Positions 9,788 through 18,830 of a stretch of DNA of 64,000 nt are shown here, piece by piece. The position numbers and the translations under genes were made by a program. A model generated the notes under the pieces. The model did no database searches. It was not told where the DNA came from and was given only the letters and a program-made list of their open reading frames with translations. The DNA is taken from positions 1-64,000 of the forward strand of contig JAFVSJ010000016.1 in assembly GCA_017503805.1 (NCBI GenBank), written 5' to 3'. Position 1 is the first letter of the stretch; each line of letters begins with the position of its first letter. The stretch comes from Tidjanibacter sp. GTDB taxonomy: Bacteria; Bacteroidota; Bacteroidia; Bacteroidales; Rikenellaceae.

Positions 9788-9826
9788 GGCGGGGGCCGCA
9801 TCCGTAAGGAGGCCCCCGCCTTTTTT
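9788..9826 (+). terminator. Strong intrinsic terminator after the susC-susD-lipoprotein unit
   Basis: GGCGGGGGCC (9788-9797) pairs perfectly with GGCCCCCGCC (9811-9820), and TTTTTT follows. It separates the transport and binding genes from the GH16 and CotH genes 108 bases further on. Confidence 0.9.
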
Positions 9827-9933
9827 AATTACCCCCACCCTCACGCTGATTACGATAGACAAGAAATGTAGCTAACACAACCTTTGCAAGACCACTGCAA
9901 GTGGGATACCCAACATAAACAACGCTAAAGACA

Positions 9934-11433
9934 ATGAAAAAACTCGCACTTCTTCTACTCCCTCTCGCAACCCTCCTGATGGGTGCAGCCTGTACCCCCG
10001 CAGACCAAGACGAGGATAAACCCAAAGAAGTGGCCATCACTGCCACTCCCGCCGAACTGAATCTCAACTATGAGGCTGCGACCATTACCGTAGTGGTCGA
10101 GGCCGAGAAGGATTGGGGTATCTCGTCGCAGGTAGAGTGGTGCAAGGTGTCGCCCAGCGGCGGCATCGCAGGTAAAACAACCGTGACCGTAACCGTCTCC
10201 GAAAACAAAGGTACAGAGGTAAGGGAAACCGAACTGACCATCAAATCGGGACGTACATATAAATATATCCCCCTAAGGCAAAACTACTACATCGAGGCTG
10301 TGGAGGTGGCCGATAGTGGACTTATGGAGGCCCTCCTGGAGGGTTACGATGCCGATGGCGACGGCGTGCTCTCATCTGTTGAGGCCGAGTCTGTCACCGC
10401 CATCGAGGCTTCGGGCCGAGGCATCAGAACCTTTGCCGGTGCCGAGCAGTTTGCTGGGGTCACCAAGATTGATTGTAGCGACAACTCGCTTACGGAGTTG
10501 GACCTCGCTCCCTTTGGTGCCCTTACAGAGCTCAACTGTGCCAACAATAAACTCACCCGTCTCGACATCCGTCGCAACGCCTCGCTCGTGGTGCTCGATT
10601 GCACGGGCAATCCCCTCACCGAGATTCTCGTCTGGACCAACTTCTCAGCCCCCGAGGGATTTGTAGTCCCCGCAGGTGTGGCCTATGTGGAGCCCGAGAT
10701 TCCCACCCCCGCAGGCTACCGTCTGGTGTGGCAGGATGAATTCAATAGCGCCGGCCGCAGGTTGCCCGACAATGCCAAGTGGTGGTATGAAACCGGTGGC
10801 GGCGGCTGGGGCAACAACGAGAAGCAGACCTATGTGAGTGGCCGCGAGGGTAAGGATACGGTGGCTCTGGTGAGCGACGGCACCCTGAAAATTACCGCCA
10901 AGAAGGTGGGCGACAAGGTGCTCTCCGTCAGGATGAACACCGTAGACAGTTGGACCTACGGCTACTTCGAGGCGAGTCTCAAACTCCCCGTGGGCAAGGG
11001 TACTTGGCCCGCATTCTGGATGATGCCCAAGAACTTCACGCGTTGGCCCGGCGATGGCGAGATTGACATTATGGAGCACGTGGGATACCACCCCAACTAC
11101 GTCTCCTCGAGCATCCACTGCCAAGCCTACTACCATTCCATCGGCACGCAGAAAACACACGAAATCTATCTCGCTACGGCACAAAAAGAGTTCCACACCT
11201 ATGCTTGCGAGTGGACCGAGGACTACGTGCGCTTCTTCTTCGATGGCGAACTCCACTTCACCTTCTACAACGACCACAAAAACAACTACGACACTTGGCC
11301 ATTCTACAACCCCTTCTACCTCAAACTCAACCTCGCTTGGGGCGGCAATTGGGGCGGTGCTATGGGCCTCGATGAGAGCTGTCTGCCCGCAACCTACGAG
11401 ATTGACTACGTTAGGGTTTTCAAGAAAGAGTAA
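9934..11433 (+). CDS. Glycoside hydrolase family 16 lipoprotein (beta-glucanase/laminarinase type) with BACON and LRR-like modules
   Basis: 499 residues. A lipoprotein signal (Cys about residue 20) is followed by a BACON-like beta-sandwich (about 33-115), a calcium-loop-like DADGDGVLSSVEA stretch (about 139-151), a short leucine-rich repeat run (about 180-235) and a GH16 domain (about 262-498). The GH16 signature GEIDIMEHVG is present: E376 would be the nucleophile, D378 the helper and E381 the acid/base. The family cuts beta-1,3 and mixed beta-1,3/1,4 glucans as well as some galactans; the motif with the extra M between I and E is typical of the laminarinase type. It probably acts at the cell surface and feeds the SusC/D system. 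No clear promoter of its own was found, so it may depend on read-through of the terminator at 9788. Confidence 0.88.
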   Translation: MKKLALLLLPLATLLMGAACTPADQDEDKPKEVAITATPAELNLNYEAATITVVVEAEKDWGISSQVEWCKVSPSGGIAGKTTVTVTVSENKGTEVRETELTIKSGRTYKYIPLRQNYYIEAVEVADSGLMEALLEGYDADGDGVLSSVEAESVTAIEASGRGIRTFAGAEQFAGVTKIDCSDNSLTELDLAPFGALTELNCANNKLTRLDIRRNASLVVLDCTGNPLTEILVWTNFSAPEGFVVPAGVAYVEPEIPTPAGYRLVWQDEFNSAGRRLPDNAKWWYETGGGGWGNNEKQTYVSGREGKDTVALVSDGTLKITAKKVGDKVLSVRMNTVDSWTYGYFEASLKLPVGKGTWPAFWMMPKNFTRWPGDGEIDIMEHVGYHPNYVSSSIHCQAYYHSIGTQKTHEIYLATAQKEFHTYACEWTEDYVRFFFDGELHFTFYNDHKNNYDTWPFYNPFYLKLNLAWGGNWGGAMGLDESCLPATYEIDYVRVFKKE

Positions 11434-11489
11434 CCCGCTCCCCTCCCACGCCATAGGGCGATGATTACAACCCAAAACCCATTGTGAAG

Positions 11490-13340
11490 ATGAAACGACT
11501 GTTATACATACTCCTCCCCGCTCTCCTGATGTTGTGCGCCTGCAACACAGAAGAACCCCAGCAGACCGAAAAGAAATTTAGCCGAGTGAGTGTGCTCGAC
11601 CAAGGCAAGGCTGTGGTTATGCAGCCCAACGGAGTGGTGGTGTTGCCATTCAATGTCTACGACTACGAGGCTTTCACTCTCTCCGACTATCAGGTGATGT
11701 TGCGCTACAAGGGTACGACCCAAAGCCCCACAGAGGTGGAACTCCTGCGTGTGGAGTCCCATCCCGAGCGTAGCAGTTTCTCGGCCCACATAGCAGACCT
11801 CGCAACGTCGGACTACTACGCCATAGAGGTGACCCTCGACTTCCGTGCCAAGTCGGGTGTGGTGATTAGTTCCAACCCTTTTTGGCTCACCACGATAGAT
11901 GCGGCTGTCACCATCGACAACTTCCGATTCGAGAAGAAGCACAACCCACAGCTTAGCACCGACATCAAGATGAACTACGACAATGCCAACCGACTCACAG
12001 GCTCAACGCCCGATTGGGTGGAGAGTATGGAGCTGGTGGCCTCGTTCGAGAGCGTGGGCGTTGTCAGCGTCAATGGCGAGGTGCAGACCTCGGGGCAGAG
12101 CAAGATAGACTTCTCCAAGGAGGTCATCTACACCGTAGAGGCCAACGGAGTCAAGGCGGAGTATAGGGTGAGGGTGAAGAACTTCACGGGACTCCCCATA
12201 ATGTTCATCGACACCGCCGATGGCGCACCCATCACCTCCAAAGAGGTCTGGAAAGATGCCCGCATCTCGCTCTACGGAGCAGGCGAGTGGGACAACCTCG
12301 AGGAGTGCGATGTGGAAATACGCGGCCGAGGCAACTCCACGTGGGGCTACGACAAGAAACCCTACGCCCTGAAGTTCCCCTCGAAAACCTCACTCCTCGG
12401 TATGCCAAAGCACAAACGTTGGGTGCTGCTGGCCAACACTATGGACCGCACTATGATGCGCAACCGTGTGGCCTACCACGTGGCCGAGCAGACCTCCCTC
12501 GCGTGGACCCCGAGAACCGAATATGTGGAGGTTGTTCTCAACGGTAAACACATAGGCAACTACCTGCTGACCGAGCAAATCCGCATAGACTCCAACCGCA
12601 TAGACATCACCGAGATGGAACCCTCCGATAACTCGGGTGAGGCCATCACGGGCGGCTACGTCTACGAGATGGACTTCCACTTCGACAATGTCAACCAATG
12701 GTGGACACCGCAGGGTTTCCCCAGCTCCATCAAGTTCCCCGATGAGGACGACATCACCCCCGAGCAGATTGAATGGGGCAAAAAATATTTCAACGACGTA
12801 GAGGGTGTGCTCTTCGGCTCCAACTTCAAGGACCCCAACAAGGGTTACGCCGCCTACCTCGATGTGCAGTCGTTTGTGGACTATTGGCTCGTCTACGAAA
12901 TCTGCATCAACCACGAACTCGCCAACCCCGGCAGTGTCTACCTCCATAAAGACCGTGGCGGACTTCTCACTGCGGGCCCCATCTGGGACTTCGATTGGGG
13001 CACCTTCGGTTACAATGCCTCGCCGCAGGCCAAGGGCAAACTCTTTATGACTCACGCCATTTGGTATAGAAGACTCTTCGAGGACCCCGCGTTCAAGCAG
13101 TTGGCCAAGGAGCGTTGGCAGGCTCTCTATCCCAAGTTTGCCGCCTTGGATGACTTCATCCTCGAGCAGTATGACTACTTGGGCGAGTCGGCCAAGAAGA
13201 ATTTTGCCATTTGGAATCCTGCCACCACAGGCAATGTCAATGGTGACGAGAATCTTTCGTTCGACGATGCTTTTGAGAGGTTATATGATTTCTACGTCGA
13301 CCGTATTGTTACGATGAATAGGATATTCTCCACCTGGTAA
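11490..13340 (+). CDS. CotH-like kinase-fold lipoprotein
   Basis: The ATG at 11490 gives 616 residues starting MKRLLYILLPALLMLCACNT, a clear lipoprotein signal; a GTG two codons upstream is less likely. A beta-sandwich N-terminal region (about 30-230) precedes a CotH domain (about 245-610). It shows the family patterns RGRGNSTW, a KKPYALKF stretch, a LLANTMDRTMMRN stretch, NGKHIGNYLL, GGYVYEMD and WDFDWGTFGYN. CotH proteins include protein kinases of spore coats, and related lipoproteins occur in Bacteroidetes polysaccharide loci with unproven roles. It follows the GH16 gene by 56 bases and is probably co-transcribed. Kinase activity is not proven by the sequence. Confidence 0.82.
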   Translation: MKRLLYILLPALLMLCACNTEEPQQTEKKFSRVSVLDQGKAVVMQPNGVVVLPFNVYDYEAFTLSDYQVMLRYKGTTQSPTEVELLRVESHPERSSFSAHIADLATSDYYAIEVTLDFRAKSGVVISSNPFWLTTIDAAVTIDNFRFEKKHNPQLSTDIKMNYDNANRLTGSTPDWVESMELVASFESVGVVSVNGEVQTSGQSKIDFSKEVIYTVEANGVKAEYRVRVKNFTGLPIMFIDTADGAPITSKEVWKDARISLYGAGEWDNLEECDVEIRGRGNSTWGYDKKPYALKFPSKTSLLGMPKHKRWVLLANTMDRTMMRNRVAYHVAEQTSLAWTPRTEYVEVVLNGKHIGNYLLTEQIRIDSNRIDITEMEPSDNSGEAITGGYVYEMDFHFDNVNQWWTPQGFPSSIKFPDEDDITPEQIEWGKKYFNDVEGVLFGSNFKDPNKGYAAYLDVQSFVDYWLVYEICINHELANPGSVYLHKDRGGLLTAGPIWDFDWGTFGYNASPQAKGKLFMTHAIWYRRLFEDPAFKQLAKERWQALYPKFAALDDFILEQYDYLGESAKKNFAIWNPATTGNVNGDENLSFDDAFERLYDFYVDRIVTMNRIFSTW

Positions 13341-13439
13341 AAAAGCACATCTCGCTCGCGACTGCTGCGTTGCACTGCGATAAACGACCTCCTCATTTAC
13401 GTCTTGTAAACTGCGGAGGTCGTTTTCTTGTGCGCCTTG
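13340..13439 (+). repeat. Stop-codon-adjacent palindromic element, copy 1 (right end missing)
   Basis: The element starts in the stop codon of the CotH gene with the arm AAAAAGCACATCTCGCTCG (13340-13358). It contains a hairpin with an 11-bp stem, AAACGACCTCC (13382-13392) with GGAGGTCGTTT (13415-13425), and an inner stem TTTAC/GTAAA. The match to the copy at 24083 stops after TGCGCCTTG (13439), so the right terminal arm is lost. The long stem followed by T bases may serve as a terminator for the CotH gene. Confidence 0.75.
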
Positions 13440-13452
13440 GATCTCTCACCAC

Positions 13453-13486
13453 AAAAAAACATCCTCCCCCAATGCAGGGGAGGATG
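13453..13486 (-). terminator. Intrinsic terminator of the tlpA-like/meaB transcript
   Basis: On the minus strand CATCCTCCCC pairs with GGGGAGGATG (13460-13486) and is followed by a run of seven T. It lies about 90 bases after the meaB stop codon. The same stem sequence recurs at 17170. Confidence 0.8.
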
Positions 13487-13573
13487 GCTATACTTTACCT
13501 TGCTATGCCTTGCCGTTGGGCAGGTGGCGCTGTCGAGTCGCACTCTTGGCAGGACCGAATCGCACCCTCGGCG

Positions 13574-14689
13574 CTATCGGCTCTCGCTCTTATAGAGGTC
13601 GAGCAGCTCCTTGGCCGCAATGAACGAACTGATGCGGTCCGAGAGGATGGCCTCCTCATAGTCGGCCAGGCGTGCCGCAATGGCAGGGTTGCCGTAGAAG
13701 CTCGACTTCAGGCTCTCGTTGATGCTCTCATACATCCAATACTTGCTCTGTCTATTGCGGTTGGCTTGGAAGAATCCGTTGGACTTGGTGTGGCGGATGA
13801 AGTCCTCCACCGTGTTCCACACGTCGCCAATGCCCTTACCCGTAAGGCTCGAGCAGGTGAGTACCTGTGGTGACCATTGGCTTTCGGTCAGGGGGAAGAG
13901 TTTCAGTGCGTTGAAAATCTGCGCCCTTGCCAGCTCTGCTCGGTGGCGGTTGTCGCCATCGGCCTTGGTGATTGCCACCACATCGGCCATCTCCATAATG
14001 CCCCTCTTGATGCCCTGAAGTTCGTCTCCTGCGCCCGAAATCTGTAGCAGCATAAAGATATCGACCATAGAGTGTACGGCCGTTTCGCTCTGGCCTACAC
14101 CCACCGTCTCAATGAATACCACATCGAAGCCTGCCGCCTCGCAGAGGACTATCGACTCTCTTGTTTTGCGTGCCACACCGCCGAGTGAGCCCGCACTCGG
14201 AGAGGGGCGGATGAAGACCTTGGGGTTGTTGCAGATGGTCTCCATACGGGTTTTGTCGCCCAAGATGGAGCCACCACTACGCTCCGACGAGGGGTCGATG
14301 GCCAAGACTGCCAACTTGTGACCGAGGTCGGTGACCATACCGCCTACGGCCTCAATGAAGGTCGACTTGCCCGCACCCGGAACACCCGTGATGCCGATGC
14401 GCATCGAGCGACCTGCATAGGGAAGGCAACGTTCGATAATCTCCTGTGCCTGTGCATAGTGGTCGCGATTGTTGCTCTCGATGAGGGTGATGGCCTGTGA
14501 GAGGATGGTGATGTTCCCCTCGAGGATTCCCTTCACATAGTCGTCGGTCGAGAGTCGGCGACGTTTGGGACGTTTGAAGTAGGGGTTTACGATAGGCTGG
14601 CTCTCCACGCCGTCGGTCACATTCAGTGCGCTGTCGCTGTGCTCCTCGCGGTGGTGATATTCGTAGTGGTCTATGTTCGTATGGCTCAT
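13574..14689 (-). CDS. meaB: MeaB-family GTPase, methylmalonyl-CoA mutase chaperone
   Basis: 371 residues. It has the G1/Walker A motif GVPGAGKST, the SERSGGSILGDKTRM block, ETVGVGQSE (G3) and TKAD (G4), and a C-terminal helical dimerisation region. MeaB loads and protects the adenosylcobalamin cofactor of methylmalonyl-CoA mutase, used in Bacteroidales for propionate formation from succinate. About 40 N-terminal residues rich in His, Glu and Asp precede the conserved part and look like a variable extension. Its ATG overlaps the stop codon of the upstream thioredoxin-fold gene by 4 bases (ATGA), which suggests translational coupling. No mutase subunit gene is in the window. Confidence 0.93.
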   Translation of the reverse strand: MSHTNIDHYEYHHREEHSDSALNVTDGVESQPIVNPYFKRPKRRRLSTDDYVKGILEGNITILSQAITLIESNNRDHYAQAQEIIERCLPYAGRSMRIGITGVPGAGKSTFIEAVGGMVTDLGHKLAVLAIDPSSERSGGSILGDKTRMETICNNPKVFIRPSPSAGSLGGVARKTRESIVLCEAAGFDVVFIETVGVGQSETAVHSMVDIFMLLQISGAGDELQGIKRGIMEMADVVAITKADGDNRHRAELARAQIFNALKLFPLTESQWSPQVLTCSSLTGKGIGDVWNTVEDFIRHTKSNGFFQANRNRQSKYWMYESINESLKSSFYGNPAIAARLADYEEAILSDRISSFIAAKELLDLYKSESR

Positions 14690-15153
14690 AGTCTGAGGAT
14701 TTTATCTATGGTTGTGGTTGTCAGTCTTACGGGGTTGCCTGCCCAGACGATGGCTCCCTTGGGGTTGACTATCAGTGCGTAGGGAACGTGGTTGGTGCCG
14801 AAGCTGCGGAAGGTATCACCGCTCTCATCGGTGGCAACGTAGAAGTATTGGTATTGGTGGAGCAACATCCCTGCCACTTGCTCCGAGGGCTCACGCGTGA
14901 GCACTATCACATCCATAGTGTCGCGGTAGGTGCGTGCGCGCTCGTTGCACTCCTCTATCTCCTTGCGGCAGTCGCTGTTGGTCGAGTGGAAGAACTCAAT
15001 GAGCAGGAATTTCTCCGGGCTCAACTCGGGCTTGTCGCTTATCCACTCCACATTTTCTATTGGCGGGGCGTAGGCTCCCACCTCTACATTTTGGGCCGAA
15101 ATGTGCGAGACTGCGGATGCAATGAGTAAAATTATGACAAGGACTCTCTTCAT
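14686..15153 (-). CDS. Exported TlpA/thioredoxin-fold protein lacking the CxxC pair
   Basis: 155 residues with a signal peptide (MKRVLVIILLIASAVSHISA). The thioredoxin fold is recognised from FLLIEFFHSTNSDCRKE, where TlpA proteins carry WCxxC, and from the cis-proline segment NHVPYALIVNPKG. The first catalytic Cys is replaced by Asn59 and only Cys62 remains, so disulfide exchange of the usual kind is unlikely. A single-Cys peroxidase-like, reductase-partner or binding role is possible. It overlaps meaB by 4 bases and heads that two-gene unit. Any functional link to MeaB is not obvious. Confidence 0.78.
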   Translation of the reverse strand: MKRVLVIILLIASAVSHISAQNVEVGAYAPPIENVEWISDKPELSPEKFLLIEFFHSTNSDCRKEIEECNERARTYRDTMDVIVLTREPSEQVAGMLLHQYQYFYVATDESGDTFRSFGTNHVPYALIVNPKGAIVWAGNPVRLTTTTIDKILRL

Positions 15154-15160
15154 ATCACCA

Positions 15161-15168
15161 CAAAAGTA
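15161..15168 (-). promoter_or_regulatory. -7 box TACTTTTG very close to the tlpA-like start codon
   Basis: On the minus strand TACTTTTG fits TAnnTTTG and ends 7 bases before the ATG at 15153. No TTTG is found 19 bases upstream. If used, the mRNA would be leaderless or nearly so. Confidence 0.4.
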
Positions 15169-15305
15169 GCGATTTGATTCGAGAAACGGAAACCTTTGGC
15201 CAGATTTTTGCCTATCTTGCTCTTCTACAACACTGTGTAGATGCGTTGCAAGGTTAAGTAAACGTTACTTTTTGAGAAGAGTTACTAAAAAAATTTAATA
15301 AGTAT

Positions 15306-15336
15306 TTTGGATAATAGAGGGAAGTTTGTACATTTG
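15306..15336 (+). promoter_or_regulatory. Consensus promoter of gapA
   Basis: TTTG (15306-15309), a 19-base spacer and TACATTTG (15329-15336) form a perfect Bacteroidetes promoter. The leader to the ATG at 15388 is about 45 bases. A strong match is expected for a highly expressed glycolytic gene. Confidence 0.85.
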
Positions 15337-15378
15337 TGGTGTGAAATTAGTAACAAACGCATTATAACTATTAAATAA

Positions 15379-16395
<1,017 letters not shown>

Positions 16396-16398
<3 letters not shown>

Positions 16399-16573
16399 AA
16401 AAGTGCATCTCGCGGGTGAATTTTTCACCGCACATCAGATAACGGCTCCTCACTTGCGCCAAGCAAGCTGCGGGGCCGTTACTTTGTTTGGCAAAAAATT
16501 CTCTCCGCGATATGCACTTTTTACCGCTCCCGATGCGGTGCGCCTTGTATTCATCGAGCGATATGCGCTTTTT
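16396..16573 (+). repeat. Stop-codon-adjacent palindromic element, copy 2 (full, plus a second right end)
   Basis: The left arm AAAAAGTGCATCTCGCGG (16398-16415) starts in the gapA stop codon. It pairs with CCGCGATATGCACTTTTT (16505-16522) at 17 of 18 positions. Inside are GGTGAA/TTCACC and the hairpin AACGGCTCC (16441-16449) with GGGGCCGTT (16472-16480), whose inner stem is CTTGC/GCAAG. A further right arm CGAGCGATATGCGCTTTTT follows at 16555-16573, matching the right arm of the copy at 24189. The A-tract before and T-tract after the outer stem fit a two-way terminator. Confidence 0.75.
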
Positions 16574-16609
16574 TTGTTTCAGTTGGAGCGGGTGAATTTT
16601 TTTATTCAT

Positions 16610-16914
16610 CCTCCCCTGAGTCAGGGGAGGTGTCACGCAGTGACGGAGGGGTCTGTCAAAGCGGAGAATAGGTAAGTCCTCAAGGTCGTAGACACGCCAC
16701 AAGGCGTAATTCCAATTCGGTCCGCACTTGCAACGGAGGAGGAGAGCTGCACCCCCAAAGTGGTGCAGCGTAGAGTGAGGGGCAGAAAAGGCGTTAAAAA
16801 ACGGAGACATCAAATGCTTTGATTGCGAAGCATCCGTTTTAGACTTTTCTGCTCCTCACTCCCGACGGAGGTGCGTGCGGTGGTTTTTGCGCTACTTTTG
16901 CCACCAAAAGTAGC
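16610..16914. repeat. Second structured intergenic repeat, copy A
   Basis: About 300 bases shared with 24407-24864 in the same order. It contains CCTCCCCTGA/TCAGGGGAGG (16610-16630), GTCAC/GTGAC, ACGCC/GGCGT, GCTGCACC/GGTGCAGC, a long nested stem from GTGAGGGGCAGAAAAG to CTTTTCTGCTCCTCAC enclosing ATGCTT/AAGCAT, and GCTACTTTTG/CAAAAGTAGC (16891-16914). The stems are conserved while loops differ between the copies. No convincing protein is encoded. The gap 16399-16978 holds only these repeats and the tRNA terminator. Confidence 0.7.
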
Positions 16915-16941
16915 AGAAAGAAATAATTTGGGTGGGGAAAT

Positions 16942-16970
16942 AAAAAAGGAGTAGTGAAAATCACTACTCC
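16942..16970 (-). terminator. Intrinsic terminator of tRNA-Leu
   Basis: GGAGTAGTGA (16948-16957) pairs perfectly with TCACTACTCC (16961-16970) around three bases, and on the minus strand TTTTTT follows. It lies 9 bases after the tRNA 3' end. Confidence 0.9.
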
Positions 16971-16978
16971 TCTTGTTG

Positions 16979-17060
16979 TGCCCAGGACAGGAATCGAACC
17001 TGCACGCCTTGCGGCACACGCACCTGAAACGTGCGCGTCTACCTATTCCGCCACCTGGGC
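16979..17060 (-). tRNA. tRNA-Leu, anticodon CAG
   Basis: The minus strand folds as a cloverleaf with acceptor stem GCCCAGG/CCTGGGC, D-arm segment GAATAGGTAGAC, anticodon stem CACGT/GCGTG enclosing the loop TTCAGGT (anticodon CAG), a long variable arm typical of leucine tRNA (TGCCGCAAGGCG), and the T-arm sequence GGTTCGATTCC. The discriminator base is A and CCA is not encoded, so it must be added after transcription. A perfect terminator follows. Confidence 0.96.
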
Positions 17061-17162
17061 CTACAACCAAGCAACCATCGTGGGTCCCCCGATTGAGTGC
17101 GCAAAGATAAATATAAATTTCTATTCTCAAAACTTTTTTGGCCAAAATCTTCTTCCTCACCC

Positions 17163-17196
17163 AAAAGAACATCCTCCCCTCGGGTGGGGGAGGATG
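17163..17196 (-). terminator. Intrinsic terminator of the DUF5683-like gene
   Basis: CATCCTCCCC (17170-17179) pairs with GGGGAGGATG (17187-17196). On the minus strand a T-rich stretch (TTCTTTT) follows. It lies about 70 bases after the stop codon at 17267 and uses the same stem as the terminator at 13453. Confidence 0.7.
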
Positions 17197-17266
17197 TGCA
17201 GCTCTGGGGCTTGTCCCCATTGTATCGGGGATGAGTCGCGGAATAAATATGGTCGGATGAGCTCCC

Positions 17267-17968
17267 TTAGAAGGTCAGCGACAAGTTCAGGCCCACGGTA
17301 TTCTCACGGCCCGAGGTGCCGAAGGTTGTGCCGATTGAGGGACTCAATTCTATATAGGTATCGGGGCCGAAGAAGCCTTGCGACTTATTCCAATTAGCCG
17401 CCGAGATGGGGGCATCTATGAGCGAATAGAGGTAGGAGCCTATCCACACCACAAGGCTTGGCCAGCCAACGATGGAGTCGTAGGGGCTCGAGATGTGGGT
17501 GTTGGAGAGGATAAATCCAGCGAGGCCCGCAATGTTTGCTCCGAGCAGGATGGCTCCCTTGCCTGCCTCACCGTTGTAGAACTGACCGAGACCCGGCATA
17601 AACATCGAGCGTATCAGCGCACCCGAGACGCTCAAGGGGGTGATGATGTTGCCCATAGAGTCGTATTTATACTGCAGGGGCAGGTCGTGGTAGGCGTTGT
17701 AACCCTCAATGATGATGTGTTGCGAACGCAGAGGCTCTTTGGTTATCTTCTTGATGCTCAATGCGTCTACCTTGAATTCGCGGCCGTCGGTCGTGACGAT
17801 GTGGTAGCTCACGCCGGGCACTTGTTCGACGATGGTACCGCTGAGCACTTGGCCATTCTCGAGATAGATGACATCGATGAGTTGTTGCTGTGGCAGATGG
17901 GCCACCTGTGCGTGGAGCGAGCAGATGGTGCAGAGGGTTGCTCCGAGGAGCAGGAGTAGTCGTTTCAT
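17267..17968 (-). CDS. Membrane protein resembling the DUF5683 family
   Basis: From the ATG at 17968 the protein has 233 residues, beginning with a signal peptide (MKRLLLLLGATLCTICSLHA). Upstream in-frame codons look like leader. Residues about 25-85 form a small beta domain (QVLSGTIVEQV...). Then comes MFMPGLGQFYNGEAGKGAILLGANIAG, split over a turn, resembling the Pro-Gly-Leu-Gly-Gln membrane hairpin of TM2/DUF5683 proteins, with two or three hydrophobic segments, and a beta-rich C-terminus ending in LNLSLTF. It may therefore be anchored in the envelope with a barrel-like end. Function is unknown. It stands alone on its strand between the tRNA and the divergent VTT-family gene. Confidence 0.7.
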   Translation of the reverse strand: MKRLLLLLGATLCTICSLHAQVAHLPQQQLIDVIYLENGQVLSGTIVEQVPGVSYHIVTTDGREFKVDALSIKKITKEPLRSQHIIIEGYNAYHDLPLQYKYDSMGNIITPLSVSGALIRSMFMPGLGQFYNGEAGKGAILLGANIAGLAGFILSNTHISSPYDSIVGWPSLVVWIGSYLYSLIDAPISAANWNKSQGFFGPDTYIELSPSIGTTFGTSGRENTVGLNLSLTF

Positions 17969-18108
17969 AGTCGTGAAATGATGTTTGTGGGTTATTGTCA
18001 TAGTGGGGTGTTTCTCTATAGACACACGAGGGTGGCAAAATGTTGCACGAGGGGGGCGAAAAAACTCTCTTTTTTTTGCGCGTGAGGGTGAGGTGGGGGT
18101 GGAGGGGG

Positions 18109-18138
18109 TTTGAATTCCGAATTAAGATTGTATCTTTG
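18109..18138 (+). promoter_or_regulatory. Promoter of the VTT-family/aroE unit
   Basis: TTTG (18109-18112), an 18-base spacer and TATCTTTG (18131-18138) match the consensus. The leader to the ATG at 18195 is about 50 bases. Confidence 0.75.
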
Positions 18139-18194
18139 TGTTGCGAAAAATCTCGACACAAGAGGACGCAAACAACTTTAATGACACTCCGATT

Positions 18195-18830
18195 ATGAGT
18201 ACAGATACCCCCAATAGTGGCGCACAGCCAGCCAAAAAAGGGCTCGTAAGGAGGCTCTACGACTGGATACTATCGTGGGCCGAGAGCCGTTGGGCTTCGA
18301 CGGCTATCTTTCTTTTTGCTATGGTGGAGAGCATCTTCTTCCCCATCCCTCCCGATGTGTTGCTTATGGCGCTCTGCATCGGTATGCCCCGCAAATCGTT
18401 CCGCTATGCACTCCTCTGTACGGTGGGTTCGGTGGTGGGAGCTATGGTGGGTTTCGGTTTGGGTGCCTTTGCTTGGGAGTTGGTCGACAGTTGGTTTATA
18501 CCCTCGATTTTCTCGCAGGCGGCATTCGACAATGTGGCCAACCTCTACGCCGAGTGGAACTTCTGGCTCGTCTTTACGGCGGGTTTCACCCCCATACCCT
18601 ATAAGCTCATAACCATCTCGGCAGGTGTTTGCCTCGGGCTGGGTGAGTTTGGAATCTTTGTGCTGGCGAGTCTCATCTCGCGTGGCCTGAGGTTCTTCCT
18701 CGTTGCGGGGCTCATCTGGAAGTTTGGTGCCCCCATCAAACGATTCATCGACAAGTACTTCAATCTCTGCGCCATTGCCTTCACGGTCTTGCTCATCGGT
18801 GGCTTTGTGCTGATTAAATATGCGCTCTGA
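18195..18830 (+). CDS. YqaA/DedA-like (VTT domain) inner-membrane protein
   Basis: The ATG at 18195 (MSTDTPNSGAQ) gives 211 residues; an in-frame upstream codon overlaps the promoter box and was not chosen. Four or five hydrophobic segments carry the VTT/SNARE-associated pattern: an early FFPIPPDVLLMAL stretch, a glycine-rich G.VVGAMVGFGLG segment, and TAGFTPIPYKLITISAG, the re-entrant motif. Relatives move lipids or undecaprenyl phosphate across the membrane; the substrate here cannot be told. Its stop codon overlaps the aroE start (TGATG), so the two are coupled. Confidence 0.85.
   Translation: MSTDTPNSGAQPAKKGLVRRLYDWILSWAESRWASTAIFLFAMVESIFFPIPPDVLLMALCIGMPRKSFRYALLCTVGSVVGAMVGFGLGAFAWELVDSWFIPSIFSQAAFDNVANLYAEWNFWLVFTAGFTPIPYKLITISAGVCLGLGEFGIFVLASLISRGLRFFLVAGLIWKFGAPIKRFIDKYFNLCAIAFTVLLIGGFVLIKYAL

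Noticed and set aside
10345..10390. Dockerin module in the GH16 protein because of the DADGDG calcium loop
   Set aside because: Only one calcium-loop motif is present and it is followed by leucine-rich repeats; a dockerin needs two such loops.
11484..11489. GTG start for the CotH-like gene
   Set aside because: The ATG two codons downstream gives a standard lipoprotein signal and is preferred; the difference is only two residues.
16810..17220. Small open frame on the minus strand whose end resembles that of another at 24760-25083
   Set aside because: The shared ending (KSLKRMLRNQSI) comes only from the repeated intergenic DNA. One frame also runs through the tRNA gene, so neither is a credible protein.
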